Part shown: in pieces, positions 42,090 through 50,243 of the stretch
How the letters are laid out: the number at the start of each line of letters is the position of its first letter
Position numbering within the stretch: the first letter of the stretch is position 1
From: VRUE01 sp963695835
GTDB taxonomy: Bacteria > Actinomycetota > Thermoleophilia > Solirubrobacterales > 70-9
Direction: 5' to 3'
Length of the DNA stretch: 64,000 nucleotides
Assembly (NCBI GenBank): GCA_963695835.1
Contig: CAVOHR010000001.1
Span: 930,001-994,000 of the forward strand
Notes under the pieces: model-generated
What the model was told of the DNA's origin: nothing
What the model saw: only the letters and a program-made list of their open reading frames with translations
Database searches by the model: none
Position numbers and translations under genes: made by a program

Positions 42090-43263
42090 ATGCGCCCTCA
42101 CGACAACCCCTATACGCCAAATGCCGGTGCCCGGCCACCGGTGCTGGTTGGTCGTGATGATCAGCTCGAAGTCTTTTGACGTGTTGCTGGAAAGGCTCCG
42201 TCGCGGTCACCCCGAGCAGTCGATGCTGATCACCGGCCTGCGGGGCGTTGGGAAGACCGTGCTGCTGACGAGCTTCGAGGAGCGAGCTCGTGAACGCGGC
42301 TGGACTACTGTCGAGGCGGAGATCACCAAGAGCACCCGGTTCGGTGTCCGGATGGGTCAGCTCGTGCGGCGAGCCCTCTTCCAGATCGCACCACGGGCGC
42401 GTTGGAAGGACCGGGCTGTGAAAGCAGCCGCCGTGCTGAGGTCCTTCCAGGTGACCGTGGCGGGCGATGGGACCTTCAGCGCCAGCCTTGATGTGGAGAC
42501 AGCCGACGGGTTCGCCGACAGCGGGGCACTCGACGATGATCTAACCGATCTGCTCGTCGCGCTGGGTGAGGCCGCCCGCGAGCACGAGAGCGGCGTCGTT
42601 TTCCTGATCGACGAGGTGCATTTCTTGACCACGCCTGAGCTGGAGGCGCTCATAGCTGCCCTGCACAAGACGGTGCAGCGTCAGCTCCCGGTCACGCTGG
42701 TCGGGGCCGGGCTGCCGCAGCTGCCAAGGCTGGCCGGGGAGGCGAAGTCCTACGCCGAGCGCCTCTTCAAGTTCCCGCGCATCGGCCGACTTTCCTCGCT
42801 CGAGGCGAAACGGGCACTGGTCGACCCGGCCGAGCAACTCCACGTCCGCTACGAGCCGGGGGCGGTGGAGGGGATCGTCGACTACTCCGAGGGATACCCA
42901 TACTTTCTGCAGGAGTACGGCAACGTCCTGTGGGATCTGGTCGACACATCACCGATCACAGTCACGAATGTCCACGATGCGCGCGAGGCGGTGGAGGCAA
43001 AGCTCGATGGCGGCTTCTTCCGCGTGCGCGCCGAGCGCACCACTGAGCTCGAGTTGCGATACATGCGGGCGATGGCCGAGCTTGGGCCCCAAGCCCAACA
43101 GGCAAAAGACGTGGCGGCGCTGCTCGGCCGCACCTCCGAGCAGATGGGGCCGACTCGCTCACGGCTGATCGACAAGGGCTTGCTCTACACGCCTGGTCAC
43201 GGCCTGGCCGCCTTCACGGTCCCGCAGTTCGACCGCTTCATGCACCGTACGTACTCGCTGTAG
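42090..43263 (+). pseudogene. AAA+ ATPase (archaeal-type ATPase family), one frame break
   Basis: A start ATG at 42090 (AAGGTG site) opens MRPHDNPYTPNAGARPP with VLVGRDDQLEVF and meets TGA at 42177-42179. Skipping one T of the TTTT at 42174-42177 continues as DVLLERLRRGHPEQSM and gives a 390-residue protein. Walker A is GLRGVGKT, Walker B VVFLIDEVHFL, sensor-like region VTLVGAGLPQLPRL, and a C-terminal winged-helix region (VAALLGRTSEQMGPTRSRL). These stand-alone ATPases are common in mobile or defence-associated DNA; role unknown. It is flanked by 46-bp direct repeats and convergent to a GT2 gene. Confidence 0.75.
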
Positions 43264-43271
43264 CGATCCGA

Positions 43272-44201
43272 CTAGCCGCGCCGTCGGCGCCGCATCCGCA
43301 GCGCCTCGCGCAGCGAGATGTCGAGCAGGGCGCTCTCGGCGACCCGGTGCCGCTCCTCCAGCCCGGCGCCGTCACGCCAGCCTCGCAGCCGCCCGCGCAG
43401 GCCGGCGGCGGTGCGATCCACAACGACCTGCCCGGCGCAGAGCGCGCCCTCGGCGAGCAGGGCGCGGATCGCGTCGCGGGGCCGCGACATCACCCCGTAG
43501 CGGCGCAGCATGTAGCCGCGGCTCCAGCCGGTGTGGGCGTACTTGAAGGCGGAGGCGGCGCCGCTGCTGGCCGAGTAGGCGTGCAGGGCGCGGGCCTCGC
43601 CGGCGAGCCGGCAGCGGGCACCGGCGGCGCGCAGCCGCAGCGCCAGGTCGAGGTCCTCGTAGTAGAGGAAGATGCGCTCGTCGAAGCCGCTGGCGGCGCG
43701 GAAGGCGTCGAGCCGGTAGAGGGCGGCGCCGCCAGTCGGGCCGAGCGGGGCGGGGGCGCCGAGCGCCGCCTCGAGCGGCTCGCCGTGCAGGTAGTCGAAG
43801 CCCATCAGGGTGCGGTCGGCGACGACGCCGGCCGAGTCGATCAGCGTCGGCGCCGCTTCCTGAACCAGCACCCCGGCGACCATCTCGGCGCCCTCGGCCC
43901 CGTCCAACATCGCCTCGACGAAGCGCGGCTCGCACTCGACGTCGTCGTTGAGCAGGATCACGGGATCGCCGGGCTTCTCCTCGATCGCCCGGTTGAGCGC
44001 CGGCCCGAAGCCGAGGTTCCGTCCCAGCTCGACCAGCCCGACCTCGGGGAAGCGCTCGCGCAGCAGCTCCGCCAAGCCGTCGCTCGACCCGTTGTCGGCC
44101 ACCACCACGTCCACCGGCCGCGTCTGCGCCCGCAGGCTGCCCAGCGCCCGCTCGAGACGCTCGAACCCGTTGAAGTGGGGGATGTAGACGGCGGGTCGCA
44201 T
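43272..44201 (-). CDS. GT2 glycosyltransferase with duplicated 3' end
   Basis: 309 residues: AVYIPHFNGFERLE, VVADNGSSDGLAEL, VILLNDDVECEPRFV (acidic DDVE motif), GGAALYRLDAF, IFLYYEDLDLALRL. A WbbL-like rhamnosyl or related transferase. ATG at 44201. The last 20 codons are the 46-bp repeat plus a few bases, and the stop is TAG, while the orphan copy across the ATPase module ends in TGA. If the module inserted here, this ending was supplied by the incoming DNA. Three 23-base spaced AGTAG motifs lie just upstream of the start. Confidence 0.86.
   Translation of the reverse strand: MRPAVYIPHFNGFERLERALGSLRAQTRPVDVVVADNGSSDGLAELLRERFPEVGLVELGRNLGFGPALNRAIEEKPGDPVILLNDDVECEPRFVEAMLDGAEGAEMVAGVLVQEAAPTLIDSAGVVADRTLMGFDYLHGEPLEAALGAPAPLGPTGGAALYRLDAFRAASGFDERIFLYYEDLDLALRLRAAGARCRLAGEARALHAYSASSGAASAFKYAHTGWSRGYMLRRYGVMSRPRDAIRALLAEGALCAGQVVVDRTAAGLRGRLRGWRDGAGLEERHRVAESALLDISLREALRMRRRRRG
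43288..43333. repeat. 46-bp direct repeat, right copy, inside the GT2 3' end
   Basis: Exact copy of 41972-42017; it encodes the C-terminal LLDISLREALRMR region of the complete GT2 on the minus strand. Confidence 0.9.
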
Positions 44202-44216
44202 GGGCGCAATTCGTTC

Positions 44217-44269
44217 AGTAGCGGCCTGCAAATTTGTAAAGTAGGCGACCGCAAATCTGTCTAGTAGCG
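44217..44269. promoter_or_regulatory. Three AGTAG motifs at 23-bp spacing (iteron-like)
   Basis: AGTAG occurs at 44217, 44240 and 44263, exactly 23 bases apart. The first two full units match at about 16 of 23 positions, including a GCAAAT core. The region is between the start of the GT2 gene and the stop of the HepT gene. Spacing of about two helical turns suits protein binding on one face of DNA. Confidence 0.45.
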
Positions 44270-44280
44270 CGGGTTATGCC

Positions 44281-44694
44281 TCAGCTGATCCGGCCCTGGG
44301 CGAAGGCGGCGAACTGGCGCAGGTCGTCGAGGAAGGCGAGGGAGGCGAACACAGCGCGGTCATCGACCTCCATGTAGAGGTGGACGAGGAGGTTGCGCTG
44401 TCGGGCGGCGTTACCGAGGCGGGCGGCCAACTCCTCGGACAGGAGGCCCTTCTGGCCGAGGGCCTTGAAGATGTCCGCGTAGTTGGACGGGGCGGGCGCG
44501 GACTGTTCCATGACGACCTGCGTCCCGAGATCGATGCAGACCTGAATGGCGATCTCGAGCCAGCGCTCGGTCATCGCTCGCAGCTCGGCGTCGCCAAGAT
44601 AGGCGTCCTCGCCTTTCTTGCGCACCCCTTCGAGCCGCTCGATCAGTTCCTCGAGCCGCTCGAGGCGAGCTTCGGCGCGATCAGCGTCGACCAA
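44281..44694 (-). CDS. hepT: HepT-like HEPN toxin
   Basis: 137 residues of the DUF86/HepT family. The HEPN RNase motif RX4HXY is complete: R100-N-L-L-V-H105-L-Y107. HepT proteins are RNases, and their partner MntA inactivates them by adding AMP to the tyrosine of this motif. TTG at 44694 is the start and lies 14 bases inside the mntA gene, so the pair is translationally coupled with the antitoxin first. No helicase or phage gene is adjacent; it sits just upstream of rfbA on the opposite strand. Confidence 0.85.
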   Translation of the reverse strand: MVDADRAEARLERLEELIERLEGVRKKGEDAYLGDAELRAMTERWLEIAIQVCIDLGTQVVMEQSAPAPSNYADIFKALGQKGLLSEELAARLGNAARQRNLLVHLYMEVDDRAVFASLAFLDDLRQFAAFAQGRIS

Positions 44695-45142
44695 AGCGGC
44701 CTTCTCTGATCCGGCGTCGCAGGCCCCGTCCCAGCTCGGCCCGGAGCGGCGCGGTATCGAGGAAGTCGAGGATGGCCCTCGTCTCCAATCTCACCCGTTC
44801 GTCGGGATCCCGCTCGACCAGCCGAACCGCGTCGCGGACGGCGCGCTGGCGCAGCAGCGGCGGCGCGCGGTTGAGCATGACGATGTCGATCTCATTGGTG
44901 CCGAGGGCGCTGCCGGCGGCCGAGGCGAGGCCGAGCTGAAGCGATAGGCGTTGCGAGGGGCCCAGGCTCGGCTTGTGCCAAACGGCGACGTCGATGTCCG
45001 AGAGGGGCCCCGCGTTGCCACGCGCCTGCGAGCCGATCAGCATCGCCGCCACCACGCCCTCCCGATCGAGGGCATGGGTAAGCCGGTCGAGTGCCGCCGC
45101 ATCCAGCGGAGGCACGCGGGCGTGCTCGTTGACCACGGTCAT
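44681..45142 (-). CDS. mntA: MntA-like minimal nucleotidyltransferase antitoxin
   Basis: 153 residues. The nucleotidyltransferase motif GSxxRGxxxxxSDxD is present as G37-S38-QARGNAGPLSD49-I-D51, with a later EIDIVML carrying the third acidic residue. MntA modifies HepT with AMP and so neutralises it. ATG at 45142 is used. The promoter must lie in 45143-45235, which also carries the promoter of rfbA in the opposite direction. Confidence 0.85.
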   Translation of the reverse strand: MTVVNEHARVPPLDAAALDRLTHALDREGVVAAMLIGSQARGNAGPLSDIDVAVWHKPSLGPSQRLSLQLGLASAAGSALGTNEIDIVMLNRAPPLLRQRAVRDAVRLVERDPDERVRLETRAILDFLDTAPLRAELGRGLRRRIREGRFGRR

Positions 45143-45235
45143 CCCGACATCGTCGCCGATCGCGCGGATCGAGTCCAGGCCGCCGGCTTCGTGGCGGCTC
45201 GCATGCTGTCCGGCCCCGGTAGGGTTGCAGCCTCG

Positions 45236-46312
45236 ATGGAGGCCCTGAAGGGACTGATCCTGTCCGGCGGTGCGGGGACCCGCCTGCGGCCGATCACCCA
45301 TACGTCGGCGAAGCAGCTCGTGCCCGTCGCCAACAAGCCCGTGCTCTTCTACGGGATCGAGGCGCTGGTCGAGGCCGGGGTGACCGAGATCGGGATCATC
45401 ATCGCGCCGGAGACCGGCGAGGAGATCCGCGAGGCGGTCGGCGACGGCTCGCGGTTCGGTGCCGAGATCACCTACATCGTCCAGGACGAGCCGGCCGGGC
45501 TCGCCCATGCGGTGCTGACCGCCGCCGAGTTCCTCGGCGACTCGCCCTTCGTCATGTACCTCGGCGACAACCTGCTGGCCGACGGCCTGCGCGGCCTCGT
45601 CGCCAGCTTCCGCGAGTCCGAACCCGACGCGCTGATCCTGCTCACCCCCGTCTCCGACCCCAGCTCCTACGGCGTCGCCGAGCTCGACGGCGACCAGGTC
45701 GTCCGCCTGGTCGAGAAGCCGAAGGACCCGCCCTCGAACCTCGCCCTGGTCGGCGTCTACCTGTTCAGCCCGCTGATCCTCGACGCCGCCCGCTCGCTGG
45801 AGCCCTCCTGGCGCGGCGAGTACGAGATCACCGAGGCGATCCAGAAGCTGATCGAGGACGGCCGCCGCGTCCAGTCGGAGGTGGTCAGCGGCTGGTGGAA
45901 GGACACCGGCCAGCTCGCCGACATGCTCGAGGCCAACCGGCTGGTGCTGGAGGAGATCGAGACCCGGCTCGACGGCGAGATCGACGAGGCCTCGCGGGTC
46001 GAGGGCCGGGTGGTGGTCGAGGCCGGCGCCAGGGTCTCCGGTTCGGTGATCCGCGGCCCGGCGGTGATCGGCGCCGGCGCCCGCATCGAGGACGCCTACG
46101 TCGGCCCCTACACCTCGATCGGCGAGGACGTGCTCATCTGCCGCTCGGAAATCGAGCACTCGATCGTCCTCGCCGGCTCGGTCGTGCAGGATCTCGAGAC
46201 CCGCATGGAGGCCAGCCTGCTCGGTCGCGAAGTGAAGCTGACCCGCAGCGAGGGCCGGCCGAAGACGCTGCGGATGCTGGTCGGCGACAAGTCCGAGATC
46301 AAGATCATCTGA
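45236..46312 (+). CDS. rfbA: Glucose-1-phosphate thymidylyltransferase, long form
   Basis: 358 residues, the long RmlA type. The nucleotidyltransferase domain has GLILSGGAGTRLRPIT, KQLVPVANKP, VMYLGDNLLADG and GVYLFSP. The C-terminal 110 residues form a left-handed beta-helix (hexapeptide-like GPAVIGAGARIEDAYVGPYTSI). It makes dTDP-glucose from dTTP and glucose-1-phosphate, the first step to dTDP-rhamnose and also the entry to the WecE/WecD amino sugar. ATG at 45236. First gene of rfbA-D-B-C. Confidence 0.93.
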   Translation: MEALKGLILSGGAGTRLRPITHTSAKQLVPVANKPVLFYGIEALVEAGVTEIGIIIAPETGEEIREAVGDGSRFGAEITYIVQDEPAGLAHAVLTAAEFLGDSPFVMYLGDNLLADGLRGLVASFRESEPDALILLTPVSDPSSYGVAELDGDQVVRLVEKPKDPPSNLALVGVYLFSPLILDAARSLEPSWRGEYEITEAIQKLIEDGRRVQSEVVSGWWKDTGQLADMLEANRLVLEEIETRLDGEIDEASRVEGRVVVEAGARVSGSVIRGPAVIGAGARIEDAYVGPYTSIGEDVLICRSEIEHSIVLAGSVVQDLETRMEASLLGREVKLTRSEGRPKTLRMLVGDKSEIKII

Positions 46313-46325
46313 TGGGCGGGGCGCG

Positions 46326-47180
46326 GTGAAGCTGCTGGTCACCGGCGCCGCCGGGATGCTGGGGCGCGACGTGATGCTCGCCGCCGGCAACGCCGGCCAC
46401 GAGGTGATCGGCTTCGGCCACTCCGAGCTGGACGTGACCGCCGCCGCCGCGGTCGCGGCGAAGCTCGAGGCAGAGCGCCCCGGGGTGGTGATCAACTGCG
46501 CCGCCTGGACCGACGTCGACGGGGCCGAGGAGTCCGAGGCCGAGGCGACCCGGGTCAACGGCGAGGGCGCCGGCAACCTCGCCGCCGCGGCCGCCTCGGT
46601 CGGCGCCTCCGTCGTCTACGTCTCCAGCGACTACGTCTTCGACGGCAGCAAGAGCGCCCCCTACGTGGAGACCGACCAGACGGCGCCGCTCTCCGCCTAC
46701 GGCCGCAGCAAGCTGGCCGGGGAGGAGGCGACCCGCGCCGCCAACAAGCGCCACTTCGTCGTCCGCTCAGCCTGGCTGTTCGGCACCGCCGGCCCCAACT
46801 TCGTCGAGACGATGCTGCGGCTCGCCGCCGACCACGGCGAGGTGCTGGTGGTCCGCGACCAGGTCGGCTCGCCGACCTACACCTGGCACCTCGCCTATGG
46901 CATCGTGCGGCTGATCGAGGGGGTCGAGTTCGGCATCCACCACATGGCCGCGGCCGGGGCATGCTCCTGGTACGAGTTCGCGCGCGAGATCTTCGACCAG
47001 GCCAAGGTCGAGTGCAGGGTGATGTCGGCGACGACCGAGATGCTCGGCCGCCCGGCGCCCCGGCCCTCCTACTCGGCGCTCGCCAGCCAGCGCGAGCACG
47101 CGATCGAGCTGCCCTCCTGGCAGGATGGCCTCGGCGCCTACCTGGCCCAGCGCCGGGCCGAGGCGGAGGCCGCGGCGTGA
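46326..47180 (+). CDS. rfbD: dTDP-4-dehydrorhamnose reductase
   Basis: 284 residues, extended/atypical SDR. LLVTGAAGMLGRDVM, VINCAAWTDVDGAE, VYVSSDYVFDG, catalytic Y-G-R-S-K in LSAYGRSKLAGE, and RSAWLFG are all RmlD marks. It reduces dTDP-4-keto-L-rhamnose to dTDP-L-rhamnose with NAD(P)H, the final step. GTG at 46326 lies 13 bases after rfbA. Confidence 0.94.
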   Translation: MKLLVTGAAGMLGRDVMLAAGNAGHEVIGFGHSELDVTAAAAVAAKLEAERPGVVINCAAWTDVDGAEESEAEATRVNGEGAGNLAAAAASVGASVVYVSSDYVFDGSKSAPYVETDQTAPLSAYGRSKLAGEEATRAANKRHFVVRSAWLFGTAGPNFVETMLRLAADHGEVLVVRDQVGSPTYTWHLAYGIVRLIEGVEFGIHHMAAAGACSWYEFAREIFDQAKVECRVMSATTEMLGRPAPRPSYSALASQREHAIELPSWQDGLGAYLAQRRAEAEAAA

Positions 47181-48160
47181 AGCTCCTGGTCACCGGCGCC
47201 GCCGGCTTCATCGGCTCGACCTACGTCCGCCTGATCGGCGGCGAGCACGACGTGCGCGTGCTCGACAAGCTCACCTACGCCGGCCGCCGCGAGAACCTGC
47301 CCGAGGACGTCGAGCTGGTGGTCGGGGCGATCGAGGACCCGGCGGTCGTCCGCGAGGCGATGGAGGGACGGGACGCGGTGGTCAACTTCGCCGCCGAGTC
47401 CCATGTCGACCGCTCGATCGACGACCAGGACGCCTTCGCCCGCACCCACGTGATCGGCACCGGCACGCTGCTCGACGCCGCCCGCGAGCTCGGCGTCGGC
47501 CGCTACCTCCAGGTCTCCACCGACGAGGTCTACGGCTCGATCGAGTCCGGCTCGTTCACCGAGACCTCGCCGCTGGACCCCTCCTCGCCCTACTCGGCGA
47601 CCAAGGCGGCCGGCGACCTGCTCGTCTCCGCCCACGTCCACACCTACGGGATCGAGGCCTCGATCGTCCGCGGCTCGAACAACTACGGCCCGCGCCAGTA
47701 CCCCGAGAAGCTGATCCCGCTGATGGTCCTGAACGCGATCCACGGCGACCCGCTGCCGGTCTACGGCGACGGCCGCCAGGTCCGCAACTGGCTCTACGTC
47801 GAGGACTTCTGCCGCGGCATCCACACCGTGCTCATGGGGGGCCGCGCCGGCGAGGCCTACAACGTCGGCGGCCCCGACGAGTGCGAGAACATCGAGGTCG
47901 TCAGGCGGGTGATCGAGCTGACCGGCGCCGACGAGTCGCTGATCGAATACGTCAAGGACCGCCCCGGCCATGACCGCCGCTACTCGCTCGCCTCCGACAA
48001 GCTGCGCGCCGAGCTCGGCTGGGAGGCGCAGGTCCACTTCGCCGAGGGCCTGGAGCGGACCGTGCGGTGGTACCGCGACAACGAGGAGTGGTGGGGGCCG
48101 ATCCGCTCCGGCGAGTACCGCGAGTACTACGAAAAGCAGTACGGCAAAGCGCTGGGCTGA
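47177..48160 (+). CDS. rfbB: dTDP-glucose 4,6-dehydratase
   Basis: 327 residues: LLVTGAAGFIGSTYVR, VVNFAAESHVDRSI, STDEVYGSIE, catalytic Y-S-A-T-K in SSPYSATKAAGD, GSNNYGPRQYPEKLIP, and GDGRQVRNWLYVED. It converts dTDP-glucose to dTDP-4-keto-6-deoxyglucose. GTG at 47177 overlaps the rfbD stop by four bases. Confidence 0.95.
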   Translation: MKLLVTGAAGFIGSTYVRLIGGEHDVRVLDKLTYAGRRENLPEDVELVVGAIEDPAVVREAMEGRDAVVNFAAESHVDRSIDDQDAFARTHVIGTGTLLDAARELGVGRYLQVSTDEVYGSIESGSFTETSPLDPSSPYSATKAAGDLLVSAHVHTYGIEASIVRGSNNYGPRQYPEKLIPLMVLNAIHGDPLPVYGDGRQVRNWLYVEDFCRGIHTVLMGGRAGEAYNVGGPDECENIEVVRRVIELTGADESLIEYVKDRPGHDRRYSLASDKLRAELGWEAQVHFAEGLERTVRWYRDNEEWWGPIRSGEYREYYEKQYGKALG

Positions 48161-48708
48161 TGCCGCGCCGGCTGGAGACGAAGCTCGACGGTGTGGTTCT
48201 GGTCGAGCCGGAGGTCCACGGGGACGACCGGGGGTTCCTGGTCGAGACCTTCCGCAGCGACACCTGGGCCGAGCTGGGGGTCGACGTCGAGTTCGTGCAG
48301 CACAACCAGTCGCGTTCGGTGAAGGACACGCTGCGCGGCATCCACTTCCAGACCGAGCCGGGCCAGGCGAAGCTGGTCCGCTGCCCGCGCGGGGCGATCT
48401 TCGACGTCGCCGTCGACCTGCGCCGCGACTCGCCCACCTACGGCCAGTGGGAAGGGCAGATCCTCGACGACGAGAAGCACCGCCAGCTGTTCGTCCCGGC
48501 CGGCTTCGGCCACGGCTTCGCCGTGCTCAGCGAGGTCGCCGACGTCACCTACCTGCTCTCCAGCACCTACGACCCCGCCACCGAGGCCGGCATCGCCTGG
48601 AACGACCCCGAAGTCGGAGTCGAGTGGCCCGTCGACGTCCCCCTCCTCAGCGAGCGCGACAAACAGGCGCCACACCTCGCCGAGGTTGCCGACACGCTGC
48701 TGTTCTGA
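48160..48708 (+). CDS. rfbC: dTDP-4-dehydrorhamnose 3,5-epimerase
   Basis: 182-residue cupin: GVVLVEPEVHGDDRGFLVE, catalytic histidine in DTLRGIHFQ, LFVPAGFGHGFAVLSE, VTYLLSSTYDP. It epimerises C3 and C5 between the rfbB and rfbD steps. The ATG at 48160 shares a base with the rfbB stop (TGATG), so all four genes are coupled. The C-terminus is standard length. Confidence 0.95.
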   Translation: MPRRLETKLDGVVLVEPEVHGDDRGFLVETFRSDTWAELGVDVEFVQHNQSRSVKDTLRGIHFQTEPGQAKLVRCPRGAIFDVAVDLRRDSPTYGQWEGQILDDEKHRQLFVPAGFGHGFAVLSEVADVTYLLSSTYDPATEAGIAWNDPEVGVEWPVDVPLLSERDKQAPHLAEVADTLLF

Positions 48709-48781
48709 AGAATGTTGTAACTTTTTGTCTGGGCGTCAGCCTTGTCGTTTCTGGGGGGCGCCTTACGGCCGTGGCGACGGT

Positions 48782-50197
48782 TCAGCCGAGTGCCCAGAGG
48801 AACAGATGGGCGGGAACGAGGTCGGCGTCGGACCGATGCTCAAGGCTGTCGACGGTGACCAGGACCGCCGGACGTCCCGGAAACGCTCGGGCGATGCCGG
48901 CCGCGGCCCGCCGGTCGGGGTTCGATCTGTACTTGACCTCGACAGCGGCGAGACGATTGCTCGGACCACAGACGAAGTCGATCTCCCCCGATCTCCGCGT
49001 GCGCCAAACGTGGAGGTGGCTCGGTGTGTCGAATCCCTCCATGCGCAGCTGCACCGGCTCGTAGCGGCGCTGCAAGGCGATGGCCACCGCGTTCTCGATC
49101 AGCGCCGGAAGATCGACCCCCAGACCCGGTACCTGTCGCTGAGCCACCGAGTGCAGCAGCGGATCGGCGAAGTAGACCTTCTTGTCCTTGCCGAGAGCCG
49201 GAGCATCCGAATCTGCCCGCCATGAGTAGACGGGAAGCAGCAGGTAGGAGGCCGCGAGGAACTCCACGTAGCTGCGCGCGGTCGGGGGGCTCACGGCCAT
49301 GTCCTTGGCGAGGCTCGTCCAGCTGAGGGCGCTCCCGAGGGATCGAATCAGGCGTTCGAGCATTGCGTGTGTCGCGGCCCGACTAGCACCGCGACGCTGC
49401 ACTTCACGCAGGAGCGCGTCGTAGGCGACCGCCAACGTTCGCTCCGATGGGGCTCGCTCCCCTGTGTGGGCCTCCGCAATCGCGTGCGGAAGGCCACCGA
49501 AGGCGAGATAGCGCTCGAGGGCCGCCTTGAGCTGGGGCCCAACCAGACGCGCCCTTCGGAGGTGCTCGCGCCCAGCTTCGGATACGAGATCCTCGACGGT
49601 GAGCTCGGGGGATGGGGGGATTGCGTCGTCGACGTTGCTTGCAAAGATTGCGAACGAGTGTGGGAACAAGGCGTGGTCGCCCCCCGCCCCCCGTCGTCCG
49701 GGCAGCCGCTCCGCCGCTCCGCGATGCAGATCGACGGCAGAGGAGCCGGTGCAGACGACGACGTCCTCGCGCAACGTCCCGTCGTCCCAGAGCGCCTTGA
49801 TCGCGGTCTGCCAGCCTTCGACCACCGTGACCTCGTCGAGCAGAAGCATTGTCGAGTCGGACGAAGCCGCGAGCTCCTTGGCGCGGACGATGGTCCCTGC
49901 GAGCTCCGCCAGGGGCTGGTCCTCCAGCAGATCGAGGGCGAGGTAGGCGACGCGCTCCGCGCTTCGGTGTTTTAGGGCGCGCTCCACGAGCAGCTTCAGA
50001 GCAGTCGACTTGCCGACCTGCCTTGGACCCCTCAGGGTATGAATCCCGGGCTCCTCGAGGTCGATCTCGTTGACTATCGGCGCTGGTAGCCGCTGGGGCT
50101 GGTCATGCAGTTCGCGAAGGTGTGGGTCCGTCTCCTTCCAGCCTGGTTCGGCCCACCAGCGGTTCTGGCGCAGGATCTCCGCGTCCGTAAGAGGCAC
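48782..50197 (-). CDS. AAA ATPase with DUF4143 C-terminal domain
   Basis: 471 residues. Walker A HTLRGPRQVGKST, Walker B TMLLLDEVTVVEGWQ, sensor VVCTGSSAVDL, then a winged-helix region (SWTSLAKDMAVSPPTARSYV) and the DUF4143 domain ending with SGEIDFVCG and AAVEVKYRS, a PD-(D/E)xK-nuclease-like pattern. These ATPases occur widely in prokaryotes and in mobile or defence contexts; their job is not settled. GTG at 50197 has an AGGA site seven bases upstream. It lies between rfbC and the second repeat-flanked module. Confidence 0.82.
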   Translation of the reverse strand: MPLTDAEILRQNRWWAEPGWKETDPHLRELHDQPQRLPAPIVNEIDLEEPGIHTLRGPRQVGKSTALKLLVERALKHRSAERVAYLALDLLEDQPLAELAGTIVRAKELAASSDSTMLLLDEVTVVEGWQTAIKALWDDGTLREDVVVCTGSSAVDLHRGAAERLPGRRGAGGDHALFPHSFAIFASNVDDAIPPSPELTVEDLVSEAGREHLRRARLVGPQLKAALERYLAFGGLPHAIAEAHTGERAPSERTLAVAYDALLREVQRRGASRAATHAMLERLIRSLGSALSWTSLAKDMAVSPPTARSYVEFLAASYLLLPVYSWRADSDAPALGKDKKVYFADPLLHSVAQRQVPGLGVDLPALIENAVAIALQRRYEPVQLRMEGFDTPSHLHVWRTRRSGEIDFVCGPSNRLAAVEVKYRSNPDRRAAAGIARAFPGRPAVLVTVDSLEHRSDADLVPAHLFLWALG

Positions 50198-50203
50198 GCA
50201 TTT

Positions 50204-50217
50204 ATCCTAACAAGGAT
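50204..50217. promoter_or_regulatory. Small palindrome over the ribosome site of the DUF4143 gene
   Basis: ATCCT at 50204-50208 and AGGAT at 50213-50217 form an inverted repeat with a 4-base spacer, overlapping the ribosome site of the minus-strand gene. The stretch 50198-50243 is AT-rich. It may be an autoregulatory site or just a leader hairpin. Confidence 0.35.
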
Positions 50218-50243
50218 TTTGAAAAAGGCTACCTAATTCCTAA

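Noticed and set aside
41956..42210. An 84-codon minus-strand gene left of the ATPase
   Set aside because: Only its last 20 codons are protein-like and these are a copy of the GT2 end; the rest is antisense to the ATPase leader and start.
48709..48781. Terminator after rfbC
   Set aside because: TTTTTG occurs but no convincing stem precedes it, so no terminator is called.
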